This document shows, piece after piece, positions 24,813 through 32,663 of a stretch of 53,724 nucleotides of DNA. The DNA lies in NCBI GenBank assembly GCA_938091165.1, contig CALKNK010000012.1, positions 1 to 53,724 on the forward strand, in the 5' to 3' direction. How positions within the stretch are numbered: the first letter of the stretch is position 1; the number at the start of each line of letters is the position of its first letter. The stretch is from an uncultured Ilumatobacter sp. (GTDB lineage Bacteria > Actinomycetota > Acidimicrobiia > Acidimicrobiales > Ilumatobacteraceae). Under the pieces are notes generated by a model. That model did no database searches and was not told the origin of the DNA. It saw nothing but the letters and a program-made list of their open reading frames with translations. A program made the translations under genes and the position numbers.

Positions 24813-25850
24813 ATGATCATCGACTGCCACGGTCACTACACGACCGCGCCGCCTCAGCTCGGTGAGTACCGAGATGCCCAACGCGCAGCGCTTGACGTCG
24901 ACCCCGGCCACGTTGGTGACCGAGGACAACTTTCGATTTCTGATGAGGAGTTGAGGGAGAGCCTCGAAGAAAACCAGCTTCGGTTGCAACGCGATCGCGA
25001 CATCGACCTGACGCTTTTTTCACCAAGGGCCTCGTGGATGGGCCACCACATTGGCAACGAGCACACCAGTCGTTACTGGTCTGAGCACTGCAACGATCTG
25101 ATCTGGCGAGTCTGCGATCTGTATCCAGAAAACTTTGCCCCTATCTGTCAGCTTCCACAGTCACCAGAAATCGGAGTCGAATCGTCGGTGCGAGAGCTGC
25201 GGCGTTGCGTTGAGGAGATGGGGTTCATCGGTTGCAACCTCAACCCGGATCCGTCGGGCGGGCATTGGAGTGGGCCGCCGTTATTCGATCCGTACTGGAA
25301 GCCGCTGTTTCAGGCGATGTGTGAGCTGAATGTGCCGGCGATGTTGCATGTCAGCGCCAGCTGTAACCCGAATTTTCACTTCACAAGTTCGCACTACCTC
25401 GGGGCCGACACCACAGCGTTCGTCCAGGCAATGACGTCGGGGCTGTTCCGTGACTTTCCATCAATGCGGTGGGTGATCCCGCATGGAGGTGGAGCGGTTC
25501 CGTACCACTGGGGTCGGTTTAAGGGGATGGCCGAGGGACATAACGCCGAGGGCAGTTCGACATGGCAACTGCTCGATGAATTGATGGCGAACGTTTTCTT
25601 CGACACATGCGTGTACCACCAGCCGGGCATTGACCTGCTCGTTGATGTTGTGCCTACTGACAACATCCTTTTCGGTTCTGAAATGGTGGGCGCTGTGAAG
25701 GGGAAGGACCCAGATACCGGTGAGTACTACGACGACACAAAGCGCTACATCGAGCGCGCCAATCTTTCGATCGAGCAACGAACCAAAATTTTCGACGGCA
25801 ACGTCCGCAGGGTTTACCCGCGGCTGACGACCACAGGAGTCGCTTCATGA
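24813..25850 (+). CDS. ligJ: 4-oxalomesaconate hydratase
   Basis: 345 residues from ATG 24813. An amidohydrolase-superfamily protein with the LigJ pattern: IIDCHGHYTTAP (HxH metal ligands) at the N-terminus, FSPRASWMGHHIGNEH (about 70), INLNPDPSGGHW-like CNLNPDPSGGHWSGPPL (about 145), HVSASCNPNFHFT (about 178), WVIPHGGGAVPYHWGRF (about 222) and SEMVGAVKGKDPDTGEYYDD (about 285). LigJ hydrates the enol/keto form of 4-oxalomesaconate to 4-carboxy-4-hydroxy-2-oxoadipate in protocatechuate 4,5-cleavage. ATGA overlap with ligK couples the last two steps. Confidence 0.93.
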   Translation: MIIDCHGHYTTAPPQLGEYRDAQRAALDVDPGHVGDRGQLSISDEELRESLEENQLRLQRDRDIDLTLFSPRASWMGHHIGNEHTSRYWSEHCNDLIWRVCDLYPENFAPICQLPQSPEIGVESSVRELRRCVEEMGFIGCNLNPDPSGGHWSGPPLFDPYWKPLFQAMCELNVPAMLHVSASCNPNFHFTSSHYLGADTTAFVQAMTSGLFRDFPSMRWVIPHGGGAVPYHWGRFKGMAEGHNAEGSSTWQLLDELMANVFFDTCVYHQPGIDLLVDVVPTDNILFGSEMVGAVKGKDPDTGEYYDDTKRYIERANLSIEQRTKIFDGNVRRVYPRLTTTGVAS

Positions 25851-26527
25851 ATAAGCACGTCATCGTCTGCAACATCAAGCGGGCTGACGCATCAGTTATT
25901 GATCGATTGGCTGCGGCGGGGACCGCCACAGTGCACGAAGCAATTGGTCGCGTGGGATACGTGGGGCCGCATCTGAAGCCGATCCAAATCGACACGAAGA
26001 TCGCTGGATCGGCGGTCACCGTGCTCAGCCACCCGGGCGACAACATTATGATTCACGCTGCGGTCGAGATGTGCCGGCCCGGTGATGTCCTCGTTGTTGC
26101 CAACACTGCGCCGTCGACGCATGGCATGTTCGGAGACCTCCTGGCGACGTCACTCATGGCTCGTGGCGTGCGCGGCTTAATCACAGATGCTGGCGTTCGT
26201 GATACCGCTGACCTTCGCTCGATGGGCTTTCCGGTGTGGGCACAGCACGTGTCATGTCAGGGCACGGTCAAGAACACCGCAGGCTCGGTCAACGTCCCGG
26301 TCATCTTGGGAGGAGTCACGGTGCAGCCAGGCGACGTAGTGTGCGCTGACGACGACGGTGTGGTCATTGTCAAACGTGCTGACGCAGAGCGGGCTTTGGA
26401 GCGGTCAGATGCTCGGCTAGCGAAGGAGGAGCAGATGCGGGTCACGCTCAAGTCTGGCGAACTTGGAGTCGACTTGTACGGCCTGCGTCAGAAGCTGGGC
26501 GACATGGGAGTCGAGTACATCGACTGA
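25847..26527 (+). CDS. ligK: 4-carboxy-4-hydroxy-2-oxoadipate aldolase / oxaloacetate decarboxylase
   Basis: 226 residues of the RraA/DlpA-like class II aldolase family. The active-site stretch GLITDAGVRDTADLRSMGFPVWA (about 108-130) has the Arg-Asp pair that binds substrate and metal; GDVLVVANTAPSTHGMFGDLLA lies before it and GDVVCADDDGVVIV after. The extended C-terminal helix (ARLAKEEQMR, residues about 187-200) is typical of the aldolase rather than of the RNase E inhibitor RraA. It cleaves the LigJ product to pyruvate plus oxaloacetate. Starts within ligJ (ATGA). Confidence 0.93.
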   Translation: MNKHVIVCNIKRADASVIDRLAAAGTATVHEAIGRVGYVGPHLKPIQIDTKIAGSAVTVLSHPGDNIMIHAAVEMCRPGDVLVVANTAPSTHGMFGDLLATSLMARGVRGLITDAGVRDTADLRSMGFPVWAQHVSCQGTVKNTAGSVNVPVILGGVTVQPGDVVCADDDGVVIVKRADAERALERSDARLAKEEQMRVTLKSGELGVDLYGLRQKLGDMGVEYID

Positions 26528-27226
26528 CACGGCAAACTCTCGCTCGTGGGTGAGCTCAAACCTCCACCGTGGCAACTGCTGTCGCATTTATTCTTGGTCA
26601 AGTCTCAGCGCTATCGGCGACCTCGCAGTTCTCGCCGACTCAATCGCAACTCGACGCTAAAGTCGGCTACATGCTTGCCGGTCTCCCATGAATTGCCCCG
26701 CGGTCTGCTTGAGCGCGGCAGGTCAGCTTCACCAGCTTCGATTCGACACGCCCACTGTCGGACGAGCGTCCTAGTCCGTCGCAAGGGGCGATACCGCTTA
26801 TGTCGGCGTCGCCGAATATGTCTTTGAGGACTCGATCAAGCATCATTATTTTGCAGTTGCGCCTATCGTCCCGATCGCGGGTCTTGCGTTGATCGATAGC
26901 CCCAAGACCTATCGGTATCGAAACGAGCCTGACACCGGCGACGGCAGCGCTAACTGGGTGCCCTTCCCGCCGACCTGCGTTACCTCACGAGCCAGATTCA
27001 CTGGCCTCAACGTGACGCTCCTAATGCAACTCGGCAACATGCGCTTGCAGGGGCCGGCTAACGCCAGCGCTCATAAATCTCGATGTGTTAGAACGGGTAC
27101 CGGTCAGCAGCAACGTCACCGGGAGCAAAGCGGGAATTTCGCTCGGGTTATTGATCCTTCTTTTCATCGTGACTGCTGGCTCGATTGCTATCCTTTGAGA
27201 ATGATCAAAGACGGACGAGCCATCTG
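26528..27226. other. 699-nt gap, probably decayed coding sequence
   Basis: No intact gene is convincing here. One plus-strand frame is open from 26775 (just after TAG 26772-26774) to 27227 and begins GDTAYVGVAEYVFEDSIKH then HYFAVAPIVPIAGLALIDSP, which looks like real protein but has no start codon and becomes low-complexity Arg/Gln-rich towards the end. Earlier, another frame reads SQLDAKVGYMLAGLP then a stop, like the first helix of small membrane proteins. These are likely scraps of one or two lost genes that I cannot assign. Confidence 0.35.
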
Positions 27227-27895
27227 ATGGGCGCAGCAATCGGCGAGACACTTGGCTTTGCGGTGGGAATCGCTATCAGTCCGATTCCCATAGCGGCGGT
27301 AATACTGATGTTGTTCAGTGGTCGGGCGCGTATTAACAGCGTCTCGTTCTTGGTCGCCTGGTTTGTGGGCATTGCACTGGTGACAACTGTCGTGATGTTC
27401 ATACCGGGTCTTGAGGCCGATGACGGCGATCCGAGCAGCACCACTGGGTGGATCAAGCTCGCTTTCTCTGCGCTTCTCTTTGTTGCAGGCGCTCGGAAAT
27501 GGCGCACACGTCCTGGTCCCGACGATGAGGTCGAGACGCCAGCGTGGATGAACAAAATCCACGACCTCAAACCGGGTGCAGCGTTCGGGTTGGGATTCGT
27601 GATGTCGACATTGAACCCTAAGAACCTGCTGCTCGCGCTCAGTGCAGGTGTCTCAATTGGAGCTTTGTCTCTTACCACGGGCGAGACCGTTGGTGCGGTT
27701 GCGGTGTTCACCATGATTGCTGCGATCACCGTGATCGTTCCTGTGTTCGCTTTTCTGTTTGCCGGGGAACGGCTCGAGCCCACCCTTCAAAAAACCAAGA
27801 ATTGGTTGCTCGCCAACAACTCTGCGATGGTGTCGGTCCTGCTTTTGGTCTTTGGCTTCAGCCTGCTGGGCGACGCCATACAGATTTTGAGCTGA
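27227..27895 (+). CDS. GAP-family (Sap/LysE-like) membrane protein
   Basis: 222 residues from ATG 27227; the frame opens at 27185 but that extension is not hydrophobic. Six hydrophobic spans are visible: ETLGFAVGIAISPIPIAAVIL, SFLVAWFVGIALVTTVVMFIPG, IKLAFSALLFVAGA, GLGFVMSTLNPKNLLLALSAG, VGAVAVFTMIAAITVIVPVFAFLFA and SVLLLVFGFSLLG. The SPIP and LNPKNLLLALSAG elements match the GAP/Sap family, in which a mycobacterial member is linked to glycolipid export. It lies between ligK and ligI, but a role in aromatic transport is speculative. Confidence 0.85.
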   Translation: MGAAIGETLGFAVGIAISPIPIAAVILMLFSGRARINSVSFLVAWFVGIALVTTVVMFIPGLEADDGDPSSTTGWIKLAFSALLFVAGARKWRTRPGPDDEVETPAWMNKIHDLKPGAAFGLGFVMSTLNPKNLLLALSAGVSIGALSLTTGETVGAVAVFTMIAAITVIVPVFAFLFAGERLEPTLQKTKNWLLANNSAMVSVLLLVFGFSLLGDAIQILS

Positions 27896-27905
27896 CGGGC
27901 CATAA

Positions 27906-27929
27906 ATAGACGCTATGTATGGCGTCTAT
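27906..27929. terminator. Inverted repeat between convergent genes
   Basis: Arms ATAGACGC and GCGTCTAT are perfect reverse complements around TATGTATG, 10 nt after the GAP gene stop. No T-run follows on the plus strand. A bidirectional or factor-dependent terminator between the GAP gene and ligI is plausible. The remaining 200 nt before ligI show nothing recognisable. Confidence 0.4.
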
Positions 27930-28124
27930 GCCCGATTCAGATGTTGACGTGAGGAACTGATTCCCCACAACGGTGCACCGTTCGGGCCGAATTTTCGCTG
28001 TTTGCATCCCAGGTGGAAAGAGCCGGTACTCGGATTCAATATGGCACACCTATGCGGATTGCTGCGCGAATTGCTTGGCGCTAGATCACACTGATCAGTT
28101 ATTTGTTGTGCATTCGGTGGCTCT

Positions 28125-28994
28125 TCATTTGAAGTCATAAAGCATCGCCGGATTGTCGATCAACACGCGACGACGAGTCGCATCGTCAGGGATGAGATCG
28201 ACGAGTAGATCGATGAGGTCGCCGTCGTCTGGCGTATGGCGAACATTGGGATGCGGCCAGTCGGTTCCCCAGAGCACGCGCCCTGGGGCGGCGTCAACGA
28301 GTGCTCGGGCAAAAGGAACGACGTCGTCATAGGGCGGCCGACCGTCGGCTGTCAGCCGTTCAGCACCAGAAATCTTCACCCAGGCCCGTTCGTCCTGCAT
28401 CAGGTCGAGCAGCGTTTGGAAGGGTTGTTGCTCAATCCCGTCGGCGGTCGGGACGCGAGCCATGTGATCGATAACGAACGGACATGGCATCTGGTCGAGG
28501 AGATCGGCGTACTCAGGCAGGTCTTTGGCATCGAAGTGCAGCACGATGTGCCAACCGTATGGCTGGACCCGTTTAACTAGCCGCCAGAACACATCAAGGT
28601 CAGGTGCGCCACCAAGGTGCTTGACGAAGTTAAATCGGGTGGCGCGGACCCCAGCCGCGTGGAGTGCAGCGATGTCGGCATCGTTGAATGACTGATCGAT
28701 CATCGCCACGCCTGCGTAGCGTCCGTTGCCGCGACGAAGCGCATCCACCATCGCTGCATTGTCGGTGCCGTGGCACGACGCCTGCACGAACACTGCACGT
28801 GACAGGCCGAGGCGCTGCTGGAGCCGCTCAAAATCTTCGAGACCAGAGTCGGGAGGGGTGTAGGCCCGGTCAGCGGAGAAAGGAAAGCGAGCCGCTGGGC
28901 CGAATACATGGCAGTGAGCATCGGTTGCGCCGGCGGGCGGGGTCCAGCGCCGAGGAGCGTGGGGGGCCGGGTGCGGGCCAGGAATTGATTTCAT
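28125..28994 (-). CDS. ligI: 2-pyrone-4,6-dicarboxylate hydrolase
   Basis: 289 residues of the amidohydrolase superfamily. LigI landmarks: TPPAGATDAHCHVFGPAARF (HxH, about 18-37), FVQASCHGTDNAAMVDALRR (about 70), TRFNFVKHLGG (about 118), WHIVLHFDAKDL (about 147), PFVIDHMARVP (about 170) and RVLWGTDWPHPN with the catalytic Asp (about 243). It hydrolyses 2-pyrone-4,6-dicarboxylate to 4-oxalomesaconate. It starts within the ligU stop (ATGA, 28991-28994), so the two are translated together. Confidence 0.94.
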   Translation of the reverse strand: MKSIPGPHPAPHAPRRWTPPAGATDAHCHVFGPAARFPFSADRAYTPPDSGLEDFERLQQRLGLSRAVFVQASCHGTDNAAMVDALRRGNGRYAGVAMIDQSFNDADIAALHAAGVRATRFNFVKHLGGAPDLDVFWRLVKRVQPYGWHIVLHFDAKDLPEYADLLDQMPCPFVIDHMARVPTADGIEQQPFQTLLDLMQDERAWVKISGAERLTADGRPPYDDVVPFARALVDAAPGRVLWGTDWPHPNVRHTPDDGDLIDLLVDLIPDDATRRRVLIDNPAMLYDFK

Positions 28995-30061
28995 AGTGAG
29001 GTCGGAAAGACCACACCGTCCATGAGCTTGCGTGCAGTGCGCACGATGCCGGAGCGGCGGGCAGTAGGCGGATTTGTGCTCGTATCGATCTCAACAGCGG
29101 CGGTGAAGCTGCCGGCTGGATGCTCGCAGATGATCATGCCGTCGAGTCCGGCGCCCGTGCGGACGACGTTTGCGGCCGGTGAGCCGGGGAGTAGTGCTGC
29201 AGTTGCGACTGACACAGCGCCTAGCACCCCGATTGCCTCGTGGCATCGGTGTGGAATGAATGTTCGCGTTGAGAGGTCGCCATGTCCTCTAGCAGAGGAC
29301 ACCATGGTGAGTTTTGGAACGGTGGCCTCGGTGACATCGCCGAGCCCCATCAGGTGGCCGGCCTGTAAGCGGATTGATTCCAGGCGGGCCCTGAGTGCGT
29401 CGTTCCTGTCGAGTTGGTCGGGAGGTTCGGCCCCCGTGATCCCGAGGTCTGTGGATTGCATTACGACGACCGGCATGCCGTGGTCGATCATCGTTACCGC
29501 CACGCCATCGATCTGATCGACAGTCGATCCCGTTGGAAGCAAGGCGCCGCACGAGCCGCCCGCGATGTTCGCGAAATCGAGTTGAACGCGAGCCGCAGGG
29601 TGGGGAACGCCATCGATCGCAGTGGTGCCGGCGTAGACCGGCACTCCGTTTTTGATCGGAAACGTCGACGTGGCAACAGAGTCGGTGTTCGACATGTAGA
29701 CGCGAACACTTTCGTGGGCTCCCGTAACGGCAATTAGGCCACGCTCGACGGCAAACTGAGCAGCTGCTGCGAGCAGATTGCCGCAGTTCTGTCGGTCACT
29801 CACGAGCGCCTGGTCAACGCTGACCTGCAAGAAGAGGTAGTCAATGTCTGCGTCTGAGCGCACGCTTCGATTGATCACAGCAACTTTGCTCGTCAGGGGA
29901 GTCGCGCCACCGATCCCATCGATCTGACGGACATCGGGCGAGCCCATCACCGCAAGCAACAGCGCATCACGCTCCTCGGGATCTGCCGGAAGGTCATCGC
30001 TGAGAAAAAACGCACCCTTGGACGTTCCGCCTCGCATCACCATGCAGGGAATACCGACCAC
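28991..30061 (-). CDS. ligU: 4-oxalomesaconate tautomerase (PrpF family)
   Basis: 356 residues from GTG 30061. The PrpF/LigU N-terminus is clear: IPCMVMRGGTSKGAFFLSDDLP, then GSPDVRQIDGIGGATPLTSKVAVI (about 41-64) and VSDRQNCGNLLAAAAQFA with the conserved Asn-Cys (about 93). Further on, GSTVDQIDGVAVTMIDHGMPVVV and PAANVVRTGAG fit the two-domain diaminopimelate-epimerase-like fold. LigU isomerises 4-oxalomesaconate to the substrate form used by LigJ. Divergent from ligA with only 46 nt between start codons. Confidence 0.93.
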   Translation of the reverse strand: MVGIPCMVMRGGTSKGAFFLSDDLPADPEERDALLLAVMGSPDVRQIDGIGGATPLTSKVAVINRSVRSDADIDYLFLQVSVDQALVSDRQNCGNLLAAAAQFAVERGLIAVTGAHESVRVYMSNTDSVATSTFPIKNGVPVYAGTTAIDGVPHPAARVQLDFANIAGGSCGALLPTGSTVDQIDGVAVTMIDHGMPVVVMQSTDLGITGAEPPDQLDRNDALRARLESIRLQAGHLMGLGDVTEATVPKLTMVSSARGHGDLSTRTFIPHRCHEAIGVLGAVSVATAALLPGSPAANVVRTGAGLDGMIICEHPAGSFTAAVEIDTSTNPPTARRSGIVRTARKLMDGVVFPTSL

Positions 30062-30092
30062 CCTGCCATTCTGCCCCGATTCGGTGGTTGTC

Positions 30093-30098
30093 TACAAT
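30093..30098 (+). promoter_or_regulatory. Candidate -10 box (TACAAT) of ligABC operon
   Basis: TACAAT ends 9 nt before the ligA ATG at 30108 and there is no Shine-Dalgarno, so the transcript is probably leaderless. On the other strand CAGAAT (30073-30068) ends 6 nt before the ligU GTG. Both promoters lie in 46 nt, so any regulator bound there would control both operons. Confidence 0.5.
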
Positions 30099-30107
30099 CA
30101 ACTTCCC

Positions 30108-30497
30108 ATGGCGATTGACAAGCCCTATCTCGACATTCCGGGAACGACCGTCTTTGACGCAGCACAGGCGCGTCGGGGCTATTGGCTTAACCAGTTCTGC
30201 ATGTCGCTCATGCAGGCCGATAATCGTGAGCGTTTTCTCGGTAATGAACGTTCGTACCTCGACGAATGGGACATGACTGCTGCGCAAAAGCAGTCGGTAC
30301 TCGATCGAGATATGAACGCCATGATTGCTCTCGGTGGGAACATCTATTTTCTCGCCAAGATTGGAGCCACTGACGGCAAGAGCTTTCAGCAGATGGCCGG
30401 GTCGATGACGGGCATGTCAGAAGACGAGTACCGGGCGATGATGATCGGCGGCGGACGCTCGATCGACGGAAACCGCGACGTTGGTGAAGCATCATGA
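30108..30497 (+). CDS. ligA: Protocatechuate 4,5-dioxygenase, alpha subunit
   Basis: 129 residues from ATG 30108; the frame upstream overlaps ligU and is excluded by the -10 box. LigA-type small subunit: DIPGTTVFDAAQARRGYWLNQFCMSLM (about 8-34), NRERFLGNERSYLDEWDM (about 39), LDRDMNAMIALGGNIYFLAKIG (about 65) and QQMAGSMTGMSEDEY (about 93). It has no metal site and forms a lid on the catalytic LigB subunit. ATGA overlap with ligB supports 1:1 assembly. Confidence 0.94.
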   Translation: MAIDKPYLDIPGTTVFDAAQARRGYWLNQFCMSLMQADNRERFLGNERSYLDEWDMTAAQKQSVLDRDMNAMIALGGNIYFLAKIGATDGKSFQQMAGSMTGMSEDEYRAMMIGGGRSIDGNRDVGEAS

Positions 30498-31366
30498 ACG
30501 CACGGATCACCGCATCGGTCTTTACGTCCCACGTTCCTGCAATTGGCGCAGCACTCGATCAAGGTAAGACCGAAGAGCCGTACTGGCAGCCATTGTTTGC
30601 GGGCTACGAGTTTTCGCAGGAGTGGATGCGCAACAACATTCCGGATGCGATTGTGCTGGTGTTCAACGATCACGCCACGGCCTTTAGTCTCGACATGATC
30701 CCAACCTTTGCGATCGGCACTGCATCGTCGTATGCAGTAGCTGATGAGGGATGGGGCCCGCGCCCGATACCCGAGGTGCAGGGACACCCTGACCTCGCCG
30801 CGCACATAGCGCACTCTGTCATTCAGCAAGATTTTGACCTGACCATTGTCAATCGAATGGCCGTGGATCATGGCCTCACCGTGCCGCTGTCGCTGATGTT
30901 CGGTCAGCCCGATGCCTGGCCATGCCCGATTATCCCTGTGGCGGTAAACGTTGTGCAGTATCCGGTTCCATCTGGGCAGCGTTGCCTTGACCTTGGCAAG
31001 GCCATCCGCAACGCGATCGAGTCGTATGACGAGTCACTTGACGTACAGGTATGGGGAACTGGCGGGATGAGCCACCAACTACAGGGTCCACGCGCTGGCT
31101 TGATCAACGCTGATTTTGACGCGGCATTCTTGGACACCCTGATCTTTGATCCGGAGTGCCTTGCGGCCATGCCTCACGTGGAGTACCTCCGCGAGGCAGG
31201 TTCGGAGAGCATCGAACTGGTTATGTGGCTGATTGCTCGCGGTGCAATGGGCGACCTTGCTGGCCGACCCGCACCCTCCGTGGAGCACCGCTTTTACCAC
31301 GTGCCCGCCAGCAATACCGCCGTTGGTCACCTCATCTTGACCGAGCCAGATTTGGAGAACCCATGA
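30494..31366 (+). CDS. ligB: Protocatechuate 4,5-dioxygenase, beta (catalytic) subunit
   Basis: 290 residues of the type II extradiol dioxygenase family. Iron ligands are visible: His13 in VFTSHVPAIG, His60 in VLVFNDHATAF and Glu in SESIELVMWLIARGA (about 238); the catalytic His lies in WGTGGMSHQLQGPRAG (about 190-205). It opens protocatechuate between C4 and C5 to 4-carboxy-2-hydroxymuconate-6-semialdehyde. The C-terminal PSVEHRFYHVPASNTAVG is conserved. Overlaps both ligA and ligC by 4 nt. Confidence 0.95.
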   Translation: MNARITASVFTSHVPAIGAALDQGKTEEPYWQPLFAGYEFSQEWMRNNIPDAIVLVFNDHATAFSLDMIPTFAIGTASSYAVADEGWGPRPIPEVQGHPDLAAHIAHSVIQQDFDLTIVNRMAVDHGLTVPLSLMFGQPDAWPCPIIPVAVNVVQYPVPSGQRCLDLGKAIRNAIESYDESLDVQVWGTGGMSHQLQGPRAGLINADFDAAFLDTLIFDPECLAAMPHVEYLREAGSESIELVMWLIARGAMGDLAGRPAPSVEHRFYHVPASNTAVGHLILTEPDLENP

Positions 31367-32313
31367 CCATTAATGTCGCGCTGGCGGGTGCCGGCGCATT
31401 CGGAATAAAACACCTTGACGCTATGAGCAAGATCGAAGATGTGCGTGTTGTGTCGATCGTTGGCCGAACGCTTGAACCGACCGAGGAGGTTGCTGCGAGG
31501 TACGGAATCGGGCACGTTACGACCGATTTGGCCGAGAGCCTCGCACTGGACGAGGTCGACGCCGTTGTGTTGGCCACACCAACCCAGATGCATGCAGCGC
31601 AGTCGATTGCCTGCCTCCATGCCGGGAAACATGTCGAAGTTGAGATCCCGCTGTGCGACAACCTTGCCGAGGGTCGCCGCGTCGTCGAAGCGCAACAGCA
31701 AACGGGACTCGTGGCGATGTGCGGCCATACACGCCGGTTCAATCCGAGCCACCAGTGGGTTCACCGACGCGTCCAGGCAAACGAGTTCGAAATTCAGCAG
31801 ATGGACGTTCAGACGTACTTCTTTCGGCGGACGAATACCAATGCGCTTGGCAATGCGCGCAGTTGGACTGACCATCTGCTGTGGCACCACGCAGCGCACA
31901 CCGTTGACTTATTCGCGTACCAAGTCGGCAGTCCGATAGTCGATGCCCATGCGATGCAGGGGCCGATTCACCCCGAACTCGGGATCGCAATGGATATGTC
32001 AATCCAGTTGAGAGCTGCGTCAGGTGCAATATGCACACTGTCGCTGTCGTTTAACAACGACGGCCCATTCGGTACCTCTTTCCGTTATATCGGTGATAGT
32101 GGTACGTATATCGCTCGTTACGACGACCTCGTCGATGGGCGTGAGGTGCCGATTGATGTGTCCGAGGTTGATGTTTCGAGCAACGGCATCGAACTCCAGG
32201 ACCGAGAGTTTTTCTCGGCCATCCAGGACGGTCGCGAGCCAAACAGCAGCGTCAATGACGTGTTGCCGTGCTACGAGATCCTCGACCGCCTTGAGCGCCA
32301 ACTGGCGAAGTGA
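31363..32313 (+). CDS. ligC: 4-carboxy-2-hydroxymuconate-6-semialdehyde dehydrogenase
   Basis: 316 residues from ATG 31363 (ATGA overlap with ligB); the frame open from 31156 lies in ligB. A Gfo/Idh/MocA-type enzyme: Rossmann motif INVALAGAGAFGIKHLDAM at the N-terminus, AVVLATPTQMHA (about 68), the catalytic-lysine-region variant HAGKHVEVEIPLCDN (about 87), MCGHTRRFNPSHQW (about 120) and SWTDHLLWHHAAHTVDL (about 168). It oxidises the ring-fission product with NADP+ to give 2-pyrone-4,6-dicarboxylate. Its placement directly after ligAB makes the call firm. Confidence 0.93.
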   Translation: MTINVALAGAGAFGIKHLDAMSKIEDVRVVSIVGRTLEPTEEVAARYGIGHVTTDLAESLALDEVDAVVLATPTQMHAAQSIACLHAGKHVEVEIPLCDNLAEGRRVVEAQQQTGLVAMCGHTRRFNPSHQWVHRRVQANEFEIQQMDVQTYFFRRTNTNALGNARSWTDHLLWHHAAHTVDLFAYQVGSPIVDAHAMQGPIHPELGIAMDMSIQLRAASGAICTLSLSFNNDGPFGTSFRYIGDSGTYIARYDDLVDGREVPIDVSEVDVSSNGIELQDREFFSAIQDGREPNSSVNDVLPCYEILDRLERQLAK

Positions 32314-32387
32314 GGTGGTGCGCCGGCCGAGCGGTGTGTTCTTGCGGACACCCGCCACATGAAATTCGCCGATGAGTTGGCGTTGTT

Positions 32388-32600
32388 GTGATGGCTATTC
32401 ATCAAATCGTCGTCGATGGGCTCCAGCGCGCCCTGCACGTCGAATCCTGCGTTGTCCAGGAGCGCGTGCCGAGCGGTCCACCATCGGCAAGGGTGCCGTT
32501 GACTGAATCGGGACTACACACATCAAAATGATCCACTTCGACCTCAAGGCCCTCGTCCGCTTTAAGCAGGCCGTCACCCTGAACACCGAAAAGAAAGTTT
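32388..32600 (-). pseudogene. SDR-family gene remnant
   Basis: On the minus strand a frame reads GLLKADEGLEVEVDHFDVC and SPDSVNGTLADGGPLGT, then a shifted frame reads LLDNAGFDVQGALEPIDDDL. These correspond to the second strand, the DVxxxxSV helix and the NNAG strand of a short-chain dehydrogenase. One frameshift lies between them, and both the N-terminal glycine motif and the catalytic half are missing. It occupies most of the 350-nt gap between ligC and the HAD gene. Confidence 0.6.
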
Positions 32601-32663
32601 CTGCTGCCTGGGGCGGCGTCTCCACTCCTAGTCCATCTTGTCTAATTCGTCAGCCCGTTACTT

